Part shown: positions 25,013 to 33,627 of the stretch, in pieces
Position numbering within the stretch: the first letter of the stretch is position 1
How the letters are laid out: the number at the start of each line of letters is the position of its first letter
Assembly: GCA_020072655.1 (NCBI GenBank)
Contig: JAIQGH010000007.1
Location: 1-64,000 of the forward strand
Direction of reading: 5' to 3'
DNA: 64,000 bases
DNA from: Terriglobia bacterium
GTDB lineage: Bacteria > Acidobacteriota > Terriglobia > UBA7540
Position numbers and translations under genes: made by a program
Notes under the pieces: model-generated
Told to the model about the DNA's origin: nothing
Databases searched by the model: none
What the model saw: the letters and a program-made list of their open reading frames with translations, nothing else

Positions 25013-26364
25013 GGCTTGCTCGCTCCCGAGGAGGCGGCGGGCGCCACGGCCTGCACGCCGGAGTCTGCGGGCTCGCGCGTGGCGGGTTGGGGGTTCAGGC
25101 TGGCGAGCCAGTCGCGCAGCGCCTGGCGTTCCGCCTCGGTGCCCACGAAAGGCGGCATGAACCCCTTGAGTTCGTTCAGGTGGAGGAGCTGATACTCGAT
25201 CATCGGCTGGCTCCAGCCCTTCACCGCAAAACGCATGCTGTTATACCCGTCCACAGTGTGGCAACTGGCGCACTCGACGCGAAAAACGTCCTCGCCGCTC
25301 ACGAGCCGCTCGTCAGGATTCACTTCGTGGTCATGCACGAATTTCGCCGACTTCAGAATCCCCTCCTGGCGGACGCGGCTCATGTCCTCGACGCGTAAGG
25401 TATTCGCGTACATGTATCCATAGACGATGTATGGTTTCCGCACCGCCTCCCGCACCCACTCGGTGACGCCCGTCGTGGAGAGGGCCAGCACGGCGATCAG
25501 GAAGGCAAAGGTCAGGTTGAAATAACGCGGGTGCTGATACGGCCCAAAATAGGTGAAGGTCACCACCAGAACAGAGAAGAAGATCGAGAGCGCGGCGAAG
25601 ATCGTCACCGCCGGCGCGGCGCCCATGGAGATCTCGCGCGCCAGTGGCGGAAGCGTGGAAATGTACCACAGGCCCGCCAGCGGGATAATCAACGTCCCGA
25701 CCAGCACCCACTTGGCGGCGTACCGGACCACTTCGGTCCGCAGCGCAATGTCCCGCAGCGTCGAGGCGGTGACCAGCCCGTAGACGCCCGCCAGGGCCAC
25801 GGAAACGGCCGTGCGGACGATGCAGGACGGTAACATGCTGGGATTAAAGAACGCCGTCCAGAAGCTCGGCGACTCGATCCAGTGGCCTGGCGTCAGCATG
25901 AACGCCAGGATGCCGTTGATGACCAACAGGCTTAGCCACGCCCCGGCGAAATAGATCCAGCCGACGATGAGGTGCGTTTGGGGGTCGAGCCGGTTCCAAC
26001 CATAGTAATAGATGAAGGCGGCAGCGATCTCGACGAAAAAGAAAACCCACTCGATCGCCCAGCCCCAAACGAAAACATGGATCAGCGTGGCCGTCGCCTC
26101 AGGATTGACCAAGCCAATCGTCCACCAGATGCCGACCCCGCTCACCGCGCCGAACACCAGCACAACCAGCACGAAGAATTTGGAATGCGACTTGACGTAG
26201 TCGAGGAGGGCGGCGTCATTCTCGCGGTACGCTTTACGTTCGGTGAGAGGCAGGAACAGGCCGCCACCGACGGCGAAGTGGGAGACAAACACGTGTAGGA
26301 TCGCAATGATCCCGATGATGAGCCCGCCCCCAAGCATGGGCGGTTCCCAGACTGGATAGTTCAT
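25009..26364 (-). CDS. Cytochrome bd-like oxidase subunit I with a C-terminal cytochrome c domain
   Basis: This 451-residue protein resembles CydA in its N-terminal part. It has paired His in helix 1 (H24, H29) and the conserved-Glu helix WAIEWVFFFVEIAAAF followed by YGWNRLDPQTHLIVGW, the proton-channel/b595 region of bd oxidases. The canonical quinol-binding Q-loop motif GRQPW is absent. After about residue 345 a soluble segment carries a heme-c motif CASCH (about residues 365-369) with a likely Met ligand in FMPPF. A heme-c tail suggests electron delivery by a cytochrome rather than a quinol. The last 30 residues are Ala/Pro-rich. It is translationally coupled to the CydA'-like gene. Confidence 0.8.
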   Translation of the reverse strand: MNYPVWEPPMLGGGLIIGIIAILHVFVSHFAVGGGLFLPLTERKAYRENDAALLDYVKSHSKFFVLVVLVFGAVSGVGIWWTIGLVNPEATATLIHVFVWGWAIEWVFFFVEIAAAFIYYYGWNRLDPQTHLIVGWIYFAGAWLSLLVINGILAFMLTPGHWIESPSFWTAFFNPSMLPSCIVRTAVSVALAGVYGLVTASTLRDIALRTEVVRYAAKWVLVGTLIIPLAGLWYISTLPPLAREISMGAAPAVTIFAALSIFFSVLVVTFTYFGPYQHPRYFNLTFAFLIAVLALSTTGVTEWVREAVRKPYIVYGYMYANTLRVEDMSRVRQEGILKSAKFVHDHEVNPDERLVSGEDVFRVECASCHTVDGYNSMRFAVKGWSQPMIEYQLLHLNELKGFMPPFVGTEAERQALRDWLASLNPQPATREPADSGVQAVAPAASSGASKP

Positions 26365-26753
26365 TGGCGGTCCGTGGCGAGGGGGGTCCGCCCGCAGCAG
26401 CGTATGCTAATCTCCGCCGCCCGGGAATGCAACGGAAATAGTTGCCCAGCGAGCAACGGTATAACCCAATAGGCGATAATGGAATGTAACTACGGAAGTG
26501 AAATAATTACCAATTGGATTCCAGGCCCACCAGTATCAAGGTGCTTGGCCGCAGAACGAAGCGCGCTCAAGATTGGCCTCCGCGGTTGAGCGAGCCCGAC
26601 AGGGCAGGCGCGGGAGAGAAATGGGCCCTTGGGAGTCGCCTGGGTGTATACTTACGGGTACTGGGGAAGTCTCGAGCCGGAGCCGGGGCGAGGCCGAAAG
26701 TCCGCAGCGCAGGCGTCGCCAGAGGGACTGCGGCTTCAACTGGAAAAGGCGTT
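26365..26753. other. Intergenic region between the oxidase genes and the TPR cluster
   Basis: About 390 bases with no supported gene. AT-richer text at 26440-26515 could hold divergent promoters, but I see no clear -35/-10 pair. An open frame from 26514 joins the TPR gene. Its first 80 codons are Arg/Gly-rich and have no protein character, so I exclude them. Confidence 0.4.
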
Positions 26754-27434
26754 ATGCCAGGTCGAATAGCTGAGCGCGTGTTTGCACTCCTCGATTGGTG
26801 CTGGCCTCTTCCTCTCGGTGTATTGGTCGGAGCCTTGGTGTTCGCAATCTCAGCAGGCATTTGGCGAGCGTCAAACGCGCGGCGCCGGGCGTCGCAGACG
26901 GCATCCCCGGCACTGACGCAGTCTCGCATTAATTCTGCAGCGCTGCAGGAGAAGCTCCCGGCACCTTCACAATCCCAGGCGCCCGAGGTACCGAACTCGC
27001 CCGCGGCCGGAGACGCGGGCGCCTCCGCGAGCATCGGTGGAAATGCTCCTGTGGCTGGAACCCCTTTCCGTTCCGCGCCACCTGTCAGCCTATCCGCTTC
27101 CGGGCCGCAGAAAGGCGGCGCCCCGGGGTTGCCCCCTCCAGAGATGGCATCTGCCGCGAAAGTCCCCCCTACTCATCCTCAGGGTTCTAGTCCGCGAGCG
27201 GGCGCCGAGCCCAAGGCCGCTTCGGCATCCAGCCAGCTTACTCCCTCTCAAAAGGCCGAGCTGAGTGACAAGCTCACCCTGGGGCGATTCTTCATGGATC
27301 GGCAAGACTACAGCGCGGCCTTGGCTGAGTTTCAGGCCGCCCAGGCGATCGATCCCTCTGATCGCGAGGTGCAAACGGCAGTCCGGCAAGCTCGTGAAGC
27401 CGGGAGCCGTCCCGGATCCGCTCCTCCACCGTAA
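26754..27434 (+). CDS. Membrane-anchored protein with a C-terminal TPR
   Basis: 226 residues from ATG 26754. It has a short cytoplasmic N-terminus, one membrane helix (PLGVLVGALVFAISAGIW), a long Ala/Pro/Ser-rich linker (about 45-165) and one TPR-like unit (FFMDRQDYSAALAEFQAAQAIDP). The C-terminal unit closely resembles the one ending the pseudokinase encoded next (KRKNYRAAIESFQKALEIDP), so the two may have a common origin or pair with each other. I choose the internal ATG because the membrane helix then falls near the N-terminus. It is the first gene of a run of four TPR proteins. No enzymatic motif is present. Confidence 0.65.
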   Translation: MPGRIAERVFALLDWCWPLPLGVLVGALVFAISAGIWRASNARRRASQTASPALTQSRINSAALQEKLPAPSQSQAPEVPNSPAAGDAGASASIGGNAPVAGTPFRSAPPVSLSASGPQKGGAPGLPPPEMASAAKVPPTHPQGSSPRAGAEPKAASASSQLTPSQKAELSDKLTLGRFFMDRQDYSAALAEFQAAQAIDPSDREVQTAVRQAREAGSRPGSAPPP

Positions 27435-27741
27435 CTGACGCCGAGCTCGCTCGGGTTTCGTTCACGAGTTGCGCTATCGATGAGGGGCCCGCCCAAGACG
27501 ACAATCTGACCGAACAATACGCGAGGACATGCGACGGGGCATTGATGTGCCGCCGGTGATTGCATACGCGGCGGAATAGTGCTAAAAACTACTAAAACCT
27601 GAGATCCGCGACAAGCTCGCGATTCCAGGCCTCATGCGGCGTACTTCGGGAGAGTTCCGTAGCGCCGGGTTTTAGCCCGGCAGCGGCCTCCTTGTCCGAC
27701 CTCAAGGTCGGCGCTACGGCCGCCAGACCAAGGACCAGTGC
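27435..27741. other. Intergenic region with a dispersed palindromic element
   Basis: 307 bases with no gene. They contain the GTAGCGCC-bounded palindromic element at 27657-27719 (separate entry), which ends 22 bp before the pseudokinase start. Confidence 0.5.
27657..27719. repeat. Dispersed palindromic element, copy A (GTAGCGCC ends)
   Basis: The outer inverted repeat CCGTAGCGCC / GGCGCTACGG encloses two inner hairpins, GCCGGG..AGCCCGG and CCGACC..GGTCGG. It is the same family as copies at 35677, 51973, 53645 and 54359. The transcript would fold into a two-hairpin structure. Confidence 0.75.
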
Positions 27742-29523
27742 ATGAAGGTTTGTCCGACGTGCAAGCGCCTATATGGCTCGGCACTCGGGGTGTGTCCCGG
27801 CGACGGTGGGATACTTGCTGCCCTTCAGGAGTGGCGGCCGGGGGATTCGGTTTCACAGAACTTTAGGATCATCGAGAAGATTGGACACGGGAGTATCGGG
27901 GCGGTTTTCAAGGCCAAACTCCTGCCGCAAGGGGACCTGCGGGTGTTGAAGCCGCTCGCGGCGCACTTGGCCGATCATGAGTTTCTGATCGAATACCTTC
28001 GTCATAAGATCGAGGCGGCAAGCACCCTCCGGCACCTCAACATGGTTCAGATCGAGTCTCTCGAGTGGGCGGCTGACGGACGCCCGTTCATCGTCATGGA
28101 GCACGCCCCTGGCCTCTCTCTCCGCGAGCTCCTCATCCGGGGAGGATCCATGCCAGCCCGGGATGTGGTGGACATCGCGGGACAAATTTGCGCGGTCCTT
28201 GACTGTGCTCACCGGCTCGGGGTCATTCATCGAAACCTCAAACCAGAGAACGTCATCATCAGCGAGGAAGACGGGTCCCCCCGTGTCAAGGTGATGGAAT
28301 TGGGGATGGCGGACTTTCGCGAGGCCGCCGCCGTGCAAGGCAAGTATGTGGGGGATGTTCTGACGACGGAGCATGGCCCGGTGGTCGGGACGCGCGAATA
28401 CATGTCTCCAGAACAGGCGACGGGAACCCCCGCGAGCGCGCTGGACGGGCGCTCCGACCTGTATTCCCTGGGGGCGATGATGTTCGAGGCACTGACGGGC
28501 GAGTTGCCCATCGACCCGAACAACCCAGCGAGTGTTCTCGAACAAAGAGAGACAACCGCCGGGAAGAAACCGCTGTGCAGCACGATCCTCAGGGCATTGC
28601 ACAAGGACCCTGATTGCAGGTACCAATCGGCCACCGAGATGGCCGCGGATCTGCGCGGGCTTTCGCCTTCCTCGTTTCAGACAACCTGGAAGGAGGCAGG
28701 ACTCGGCGCGCGAACCGGGAGTGTCACGCTTCCGCTGTCCTCCCGAGACGCCCAACCGTCGACTTTGGACGTCCGCGCGCGAGCGGCGACGAGCTTCGAC
28801 TGGCAGCCACCGGAGCGCACCATCCCCAGGATGCCTGACCGCAGGGACCACACCCGAGAGAGACCGCAGCCGAGTGCCGCCGCTGCCTCGACGGATCGGG
28901 AAATCGAGGAGATCCGAAAAACGCTCACGCGGACGGGCTGGCCGGCCTTGCGCCAGCGTGGGCAACGTCATCTGCTCCGCACAGGTCTGCTCACACTTGG
29001 TTTCGCAATGGTTGCGTTGACAGCCGCGTGGCTGGCGTATCGCTGGCCCGGGACGTTATCCAGGCCGGAAGGACAGGCCGTTAGTCGCCAGGGCACCCTG
29101 GCATCCTCGCACGCGACCGTCCGTGAACCCTCGATGGATCTGAGATCGCCCGACGTTAACCCACCACCTCCTGGAGCGGTTCCCCCAAGCTGGAAAGAAC
29201 CCGCGGCGGGCCAAAGTTATGCCCCTTCTCAGCCCACGAAGTCGAAAGCCAAGAGGGCTGAGCCTCCCATCGAGACTCCGCCCTCAGTTACCCCAGAGGC
29301 CGAGGTGAAGGCAAAGGTCGCCGCTGGGTGGTTGCACGCCAAGCGCAAGAACTACCGTGCGGCGATCGAAAGCTTCCAAAAGGCGCTGGAGATCGATCCT
29401 GCCAATGTCGAGGCTCAGGCCGGCTTGCGCTTGGCGCACTATGCCGACCAAAACCCGGGCATAGATGTATTTCCAGCGGACCAGCCGGCGCCAGCCGAAA
29501 GCGAGGTGAAGAGGGCGCCATGA
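27742..29523 (+). CDS. Predicted Ser/Thr pseudokinase with zinc-ribbon-like start, membrane helix and TPR tail
   Basis: 593 residues. The first 20 hold CPTCKRLY...CPGDGG, a possible zinc knuckle. An eukaryote-like kinase fold follows (about 42-315) with glycine loop IGHGSIGAVF, beta-3 Lys in RVLKPL (K70), activation-segment motif EYMSPEQATG and DLYSLGAMMFEALTG. The catalytic loop reads HRNLKPEN, so the catalytic Asp is Asn165. The metal-binding DFG is ELG (E186-L187-G188). Both changes are expected to abolish or strongly reduce phosphotransfer, so this is a predicted pseudokinase. A membrane helix (about 415-437), a Pro-rich linker and one TPR follow. Its stop overlaps the start of the next TPR gene (ATGA), indicating coupled expression. 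Confidence 0.85.
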   Translation: MKVCPTCKRLYGSALGVCPGDGGILAALQEWRPGDSVSQNFRIIEKIGHGSIGAVFKAKLLPQGDLRVLKPLAAHLADHEFLIEYLRHKIEAASTLRHLNMVQIESLEWAADGRPFIVMEHAPGLSLRELLIRGGSMPARDVVDIAGQICAVLDCAHRLGVIHRNLKPENVIISEEDGSPRVKVMELGMADFREAAAVQGKYVGDVLTTEHGPVVGTREYMSPEQATGTPASALDGRSDLYSLGAMMFEALTGELPIDPNNPASVLEQRETTAGKKPLCSTILRALHKDPDCRYQSATEMAADLRGLSPSSFQTTWKEAGLGARTGSVTLPLSSRDAQPSTLDVRARAATSFDWQPPERTIPRMPDRRDHTRERPQPSAAAASTDREIEEIRKTLTRTGWPALRQRGQRHLLRTGLLTLGFAMVALTAAWLAYRWPGTLSRPEGQAVSRQGTLASSHATVREPSMDLRSPDVNPPPPGAVPPSWKEPAAGQSYAPSQPTKSKAKRAEPPIETPPSVTPEAEVKAKVAAGWLHAKRKNYRAAIESFQKALEIDPANVEAQAGLRLAHYADQNPGIDVFPADQPAPAESEVKRAP

Positions 29524-30917
29524 AATGTCGGCCGGGGATCGGCTTCATTCTTGCTCTCGTTGTTTTGGCCTGCGCTCCTTACCTGGCGTTCTCACAGCAG
29601 ACGGCCAAGCCTCTGGCGGAGCAAGAGTTGATTTTCCTTCTTGGGAAGAACGTTAGCAGCCGCGCCTTGGCGGACATGGTCAAATCTTACGGCGTGACCT
29701 TTGAGCTAGATCCGCAGGTCCTCGATCGCCTGAAGAAGGCGGGCGCCGGAGACGTGCTCCTGGAGGCTGTCCGGCGAACCGCCAAGCCACCCAGCTCGGC
29801 GGTCGAAGCAGCCAAGCCCGTCGCGGTAATACCGACACCGGAAGCTGTTCCGCCCCTCGCGCAGCAGCACCTGGAAGCGGGCCTGCGCAAGCTGAAAGAG
29901 AACGATTACGGCGGTGCCCTGCACGAGTTCGCCGACGCGGACAAAGTGCGGCCAGATTGGGGACCGGTCCTTTATCATCGGGGTTTAGCCTTGGCAGCGC
30001 TTGGGCATTACGCGGAAGCGGCCGCGGAATGGAAGAAGTACCTTTCGTCCGCCCCCTCCGGCACCGACGAGGAGCCGATCCAACAAAAGATCGCGGCGTG
30101 GGAAAACGAAGTGGTGAGGATCGAAAAGACCCGCGCACTCCTCGTCGCCGGCGACCAGCAAGTGCAGCGTCGAGACCCGAGGGCCGCTGCCCAGTCCTTC
30201 CGCGAAGCGCTTGCGCTGGACGATTCCGTCGGCCCGTTGCTTGCGCTGGCAAGGCTGGAACTGCTCGCCGGCGACTACAAGTTGTTGGCGGAAACGGCGC
30301 AGAAAACCCTGGCGCTCGACCCGCAGTCGGCCCTGGCCAAACTCTATCTGGCCGATGCGGAACTTCGCCAAGGAGAAATCGAAAAGTGCCTGACGGCTCT
30401 CCAGCAAGGGCTGACTTTCAATCCCTACCTCGCCTACGGCCGGGCCCTCATGGGCCAGGCACTGGAGCACAAGACGCCGCCATCGGGGGGTCAGCAGAAG
30501 CCGGCGCGCGAGGGAGGGGCGAATGCGGCGTCGGCCGAGGAGCGCAATCGCCTCGGATGGGTCCTTTGGAATGGGGGGCACTTTCAGGAGGCCTTGGACG
30601 AATTGGACAAGGCGGCGTTGCTGGACCCTGAGGAAGGCCGTTGGCAGTGTGACCTGGCCTATGCGCGCATCGCCCAACGCGATACGGCGGGAGCCCTGGC
30701 GGCCGCCCGCGAGGCCGTCCGCTTGAATCCTGCGAGTCCGTGCGGGCATCACACCCTCGCCCTGGCGATGGAGAGGAGCGGGCAGCACGACCAAGCCTCG
30801 CTCGAGTATCAACAAGCTTTGAAGCTCATCTCCATCCCCAACGCCGAAAGTCTTCTCCGGCCCCCGATGCACGCCATGGAGGCCGATGTCAGTCATCGCG
30901 CCACCGAGAAGCATTAA
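29520..30917 (+). CDS. Secreted TPR protein
   Basis: 465 residues from the ATG overlapping the pseudokinase stop. The longer frame from 29328 lies inside the kinase gene and is rejected. It has a signal peptide (FILALVVLACAPYLAFSQ, possibly a lipobox at LAC). A short N-terminal domain (FLLGKNVSSRALADMVKSYG ... GDVLLEAVR) of unknown role comes next, followed by at least eight TPR-like helical pairs. A charged insert of about 30 residues (around 318-345) splits the TPR array. TPR arrays bind protein partners. The location is presumably periplasmic or outer-membrane. Coupling to the pseudokinase suggests a shared complex or signalling role. Confidence 0.75.
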   Translation: MKCRPGIGFILALVVLACAPYLAFSQQTAKPLAEQELIFLLGKNVSSRALADMVKSYGVTFELDPQVLDRLKKAGAGDVLLEAVRRTAKPPSSAVEAAKPVAVIPTPEAVPPLAQQHLEAGLRKLKENDYGGALHEFADADKVRPDWGPVLYHRGLALAALGHYAEAAAEWKKYLSSAPSGTDEEPIQQKIAAWENEVVRIEKTRALLVAGDQQVQRRDPRAAAQSFREALALDDSVGPLLALARLELLAGDYKLLAETAQKTLALDPQSALAKLYLADAELRQGEIEKCLTALQQGLTFNPYLAYGRALMGQALEHKTPPSGGQQKPAREGGANAASAEERNRLGWVLWNGGHFQEALDELDKAALLDPEEGRWQCDLAYARIAQRDTAGALAAAREAVRLNPASPCGHHTLALAMERSGQHDQASLEYQQALKLISIPNAESLLRPPMHAMEADVSHRATEKH

Positions 30918-30941
30918 GGTCGGAGGCGCGGTAAGGACGGC

Positions 30942-30959
30942 CCGGCGGGGCGTCTCTAC
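30942..30959 (+). repeat. Half copy of the GTAGAGACGCCCC palindrome
   Basis: CCGGCGGGGCGTCTCTAC equals one arm plus the centre of the perfect palindrome at 50414-50442. The other arm has diverged here. Confidence 0.6.
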
Positions 30960-31015
30960 ACGGAGCGGCCGAAGGCCTGATAGTCGGGAAGTCCCGGAAG
31001 GAGATTGAAGACGGG

Positions 31016-32095
31016 ATGATCCTATATCGCAGCGTAACGAAACCCGGACTCTGCCTGACGATTCTACTCACTGCCGTTGCGGCAACCGCCGCGGACAAGG
31101 TCCAAGAATTGTTCAGCCGGGCCAACGCCCTGGCAGAGCAGCAGTCCTGGGACGCTGCCGTGGCTCAGTACAAGGAAGTGGTGCGGCTTTCGCCGAATTT
31201 CCCCGGAGCTCACTACAACCTGGGCTTGGCGCTTCAGATGAAGGGAGACCTGGAAGGAGCCATCGACGAGTACCGGCAGGCGATCCGTTTGAAGCCGGAC
31301 TTCACCGAGGCTCGCAACAACCTTGGGCTCGCGCTGCTGCGGAGTGGTCAGGCGGATGTGGCGATCGAGGAGTATCGGGACCTGATCCGTCGGCAGCCAG
31401 ACTTCGCGGAAGCGTACTACAATCTTGCCAACGCCTGGATGGCGAAAGGGCAGATGGACTCCGCGGTTGCCACCTACCGCGAAGCGCTGCGCCTGCGCCC
31501 GGACATCGCCCAGGAACACAACAACCTCGCCAATGCGCTGCGGGCCCAGGGCAAAGTGGAAGAGGCCATCGCCGAGTATCGCGAAGCCATGCGACTGAGC
31601 AAGCCGCGGGCAGACCTCTACTTCAACCTCGCCAACGCCCTGAGTGATACGGGGAAGGCCAACGAAGCTATCGAACAGTACGGACTCGCCTTGATGCTGG
31701 CGCCGAATGATCCCCAAATCCAAAACAACCTGGGCGTAACCTACGCCGCCCAGGGTAACGTGGAAAAGGCCGCCGAGGCGTATCGGCAGGCCCTCAGGCT
31801 TGAACCGGGTTTTGCGCGGGCACATTACAATCTGGCGCTCCTGCTCGAAAAGCAGGGCGACCTGATTTCGGCGATCAGCGAATACAACGCCGCCATCCAA
31901 TCGAGACCCGACTACGCTGCTGCGCATTGCAGCCTGGGCGAGGTCCTCGAAAGGACCGGCCGGCAGCAAGACGCTCTCGCGCATTTTCGGACCGCCTGGG
32001 AATTCGATCCTCAGAATTTCCCATGCCTGGCGGAGTACGAAAGGCTCCTGAAAGCCTCAAAGCCATCAAACCCAACGCCCGCCCCCGCCCATTAG
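31016..32095 (+). CDS. Secreted TPR-array protein
   Basis: 359 residues with a signal peptide (LCLTILLTAVAATAA). About nine consecutive canonical TPR units cover almost the whole mature protein (for example AHYNLGLALQMKGDLEGAI, EARNNLGLALLRSGQADVAI and IQNNLGVTYAAQGNVEKAA). Such superhelical arrays are protein-binding scaffolds. It is the fourth TPR protein in a row, after the TM-TPR, pseudokinase-TPR and secreted TPR genes, and probably belongs to the same functional group. It lies about 100 bp downstream of the preceding gene, with a half palindromic repeat between them. Confidence 0.82.
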   Translation: MILYRSVTKPGLCLTILLTAVAATAADKVQELFSRANALAEQQSWDAAVAQYKEVVRLSPNFPGAHYNLGLALQMKGDLEGAIDEYRQAIRLKPDFTEARNNLGLALLRSGQADVAIEEYRDLIRRQPDFAEAYYNLANAWMAKGQMDSAVATYREALRLRPDIAQEHNNLANALRAQGKVEEAIAEYREAMRLSKPRADLYFNLANALSDTGKANEAIEQYGLALMLAPNDPQIQNNLGVTYAAQGNVEKAAEAYRQALRLEPGFARAHYNLALLLEKQGDLISAISEYNAAIQSRPDYAAAHCSLGEVLERTGRQQDALAHFRTAWEFDPQNFPCLAEYERLLKASKPSNPTPAPAH

Positions 32096-32352
32096 CTGGA
32101 CGAGGAAAAACCGGCCCTGAAAGCTGCGGCGGCGCGATGCAATCCCTCCAGCGGTTCTCTTGAAAACGTGGGGCCGCCCCCATGGAGTACATCTGGGCGC
32201 TCCAGCAAGGTTTTCTGCGCGCCTTGACCGCGCGTGGAGGGTGGGGCATAATCCGTCGGCCGTTATGCCCTGTGACGGGGATCTACCCGGTCTCGATCCT
32301 GTGACCCCTTACATCACTCGCGATCCTTGATTGGAATTCCTAGGAGGACGAA

Positions 32353-33537
32353 ATGAATATGCGCGGAAGTCTTCTTGCTCTTCTCGGATTTGCATTCGCT
32401 GGGGTTTTGATAATTCCGCGACTGGCCGCGCAATCTTCCGCGCCGCAAGCCTACTCGCTGACCCAAGTCACCTACATGACAGAAGTCAGCATGTTCAGCG
32501 GCCAGGCATCGAACCTCAAAGTCTATCGCAGCGGCTCTAGAGAGCTCGTCGAACTGACGATTCCCCCGTATGCAGGCGAACCCAAGGGCGTTCATCAGCG
32601 TTACTTGTTCGACTTCCAAGCCCATAAAGCTTACATACAAGACTTCACCCACAACGCGTGTTCCTGGAAGAACTACATCTCTGCCCGCGCGCCCGTCTAC
32701 TACGACCCGGTCACCGGTGGAGACATGACGCCGGCCCAACTCGCCGAGGGAAAGCAGCACGCGGTGGGGACAGAGGCCGTCAACGGGATCCCGGCCTGGA
32801 TCACGGAGTCTGTTACACAAGACGGCAAGATCAGGATGTGGCTCGCGCAGAAGGGGGATTTCCCTGTCAAAATGACGCTCCAAGCCAAAGACGGAACGCT
32901 TAGCACGTTGTTGGAAGTCAAGCAGGTGGATTTCAGCCCGCCGGCCGCTGCGCTTTTTGTTCCGCCCGCCAACTGCAGCACCCAAGCCCAGGGCGATTGG
33001 AGCGACACGCAAATGAACGCCCACGCCGAGGCTGACATCACGGCGCAGGGGTCCGCGTCGGCCAACCTGGCGACGGGCGAGACCCACGCACAAGTCACGG
33101 CCACGATGCAGCAAGTTTCGCCCCCGGCCGCCTCTCAAAGCAGCCGCGCGCCTCAAGGTGCGGGAGCTAGTCGCATGGGAGCGACTTCCCCGCAGGCTAC
33201 GAGTCGTGTGACCGGTGTCCGCTTGCACCTTGTCCCTGACCATTTCGAGGGCCCGTGTCCAGGTCAGGTGCAACTGGTGGCGGAAATCACTTCCGATGGG
33301 CCGGGAACGGTGTGGTACAAATTCCTGGCCGGGGCGGTGAGCCGCTCGCCCGAGGGAACAGTGAGCTTCGACGCTGCGGGCACGCAGACCGTCACGATTG
33401 ATGGGGCGTTCCGCATGACGCCGCGCGTTCCGACGGCCTCGGTCATCGCCATCATGGAAGACGAGGCGGGCAAACACGGGCCGCTGACCGTAAGCTCCGG
33501 CCACGTGAACTACAACATCACCTGCACGGGACAGTAG
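32353..33537 (+). CDS. Secreted protein of unknown function with an Ig-like C-terminal part
   Basis: 394 residues with a strong AGGAGG ribosome binding site and a signal peptide (LLALLGFAFAGVLIIPRLAAQ). The N-terminal 220 residues are beta-rich (VYRSGSRELVELTIPP, AWITESVTQDGKIRMWLAQKGDFPVKMTLQ) and loosely recall LolA-like or DUF4412-type lipid-binding barrels. That is an impression only. A Gln/Ala/Ser linker precedes a C-terminal beta-sandwich-like domain (residues about 285-394, with paired Cys in EGPCPGQ and ITCTGQ). I do not recognise a named family. A GAGGGGCACC..GGTGCTCTC hairpin follows the stop without a clear T-tract. Confidence 0.65.
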   Translation: MNMRGSLLALLGFAFAGVLIIPRLAAQSSAPQAYSLTQVTYMTEVSMFSGQASNLKVYRSGSRELVELTIPPYAGEPKGVHQRYLFDFQAHKAYIQDFTHNACSWKNYISARAPVYYDPVTGGDMTPAQLAEGKQHAVGTEAVNGIPAWITESVTQDGKIRMWLAQKGDFPVKMTLQAKDGTLSTLLEVKQVDFSPPAAALFVPPANCSTQAQGDWSDTQMNAHAEADITAQGSASANLATGETHAQVTATMQQVSPPAASQSSRAPQGAGASRMGATSPQATSRVTGVRLHLVPDHFEGPCPGQVQLVAEITSDGPGTVWYKFLAGAVSRSPEGTVSFDAAGTQTVTIDGAFRMTPRVPTASVIAIMEDEAGKHGPLTVSSGHVNYNITCTGQ

Positions 33538-33578
33538 AGGGGCACCCTTCCGGTGCTCTCGCAGCAGACGCTTAAGAC

Positions 33579-33601
33579 GGGAGGGCCATAAAGGTCCTCC
33601 C
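33579..33601. repeat. Hairpin GGGAGGGCC-N5-GGTCCTCCC
   Basis: A 9-bp stem with one G-T pair and loop ATAAA lies between the 32353 and 33628 genes. No T-tract follows, so it is more likely a small palindromic repeat than a terminator. Confidence 0.45.
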
Positions 33602-33627
33602 CTACGTGCAATAAAGGAGCATTCACC

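Noticed and set aside
26514-26753. Upstream extension of the membrane-TPR gene
   Set aside because: The first 80 codons look like translated non-coding DNA. The ATG at 26754 puts the membrane helix near the N-terminus.
29328-29519. Upstream start for the secreted TPR gene
   Set aside because: It lies inside the pseudokinase coding region. The ATG at 29520 begins a clear signal peptide and overlaps the previous stop.
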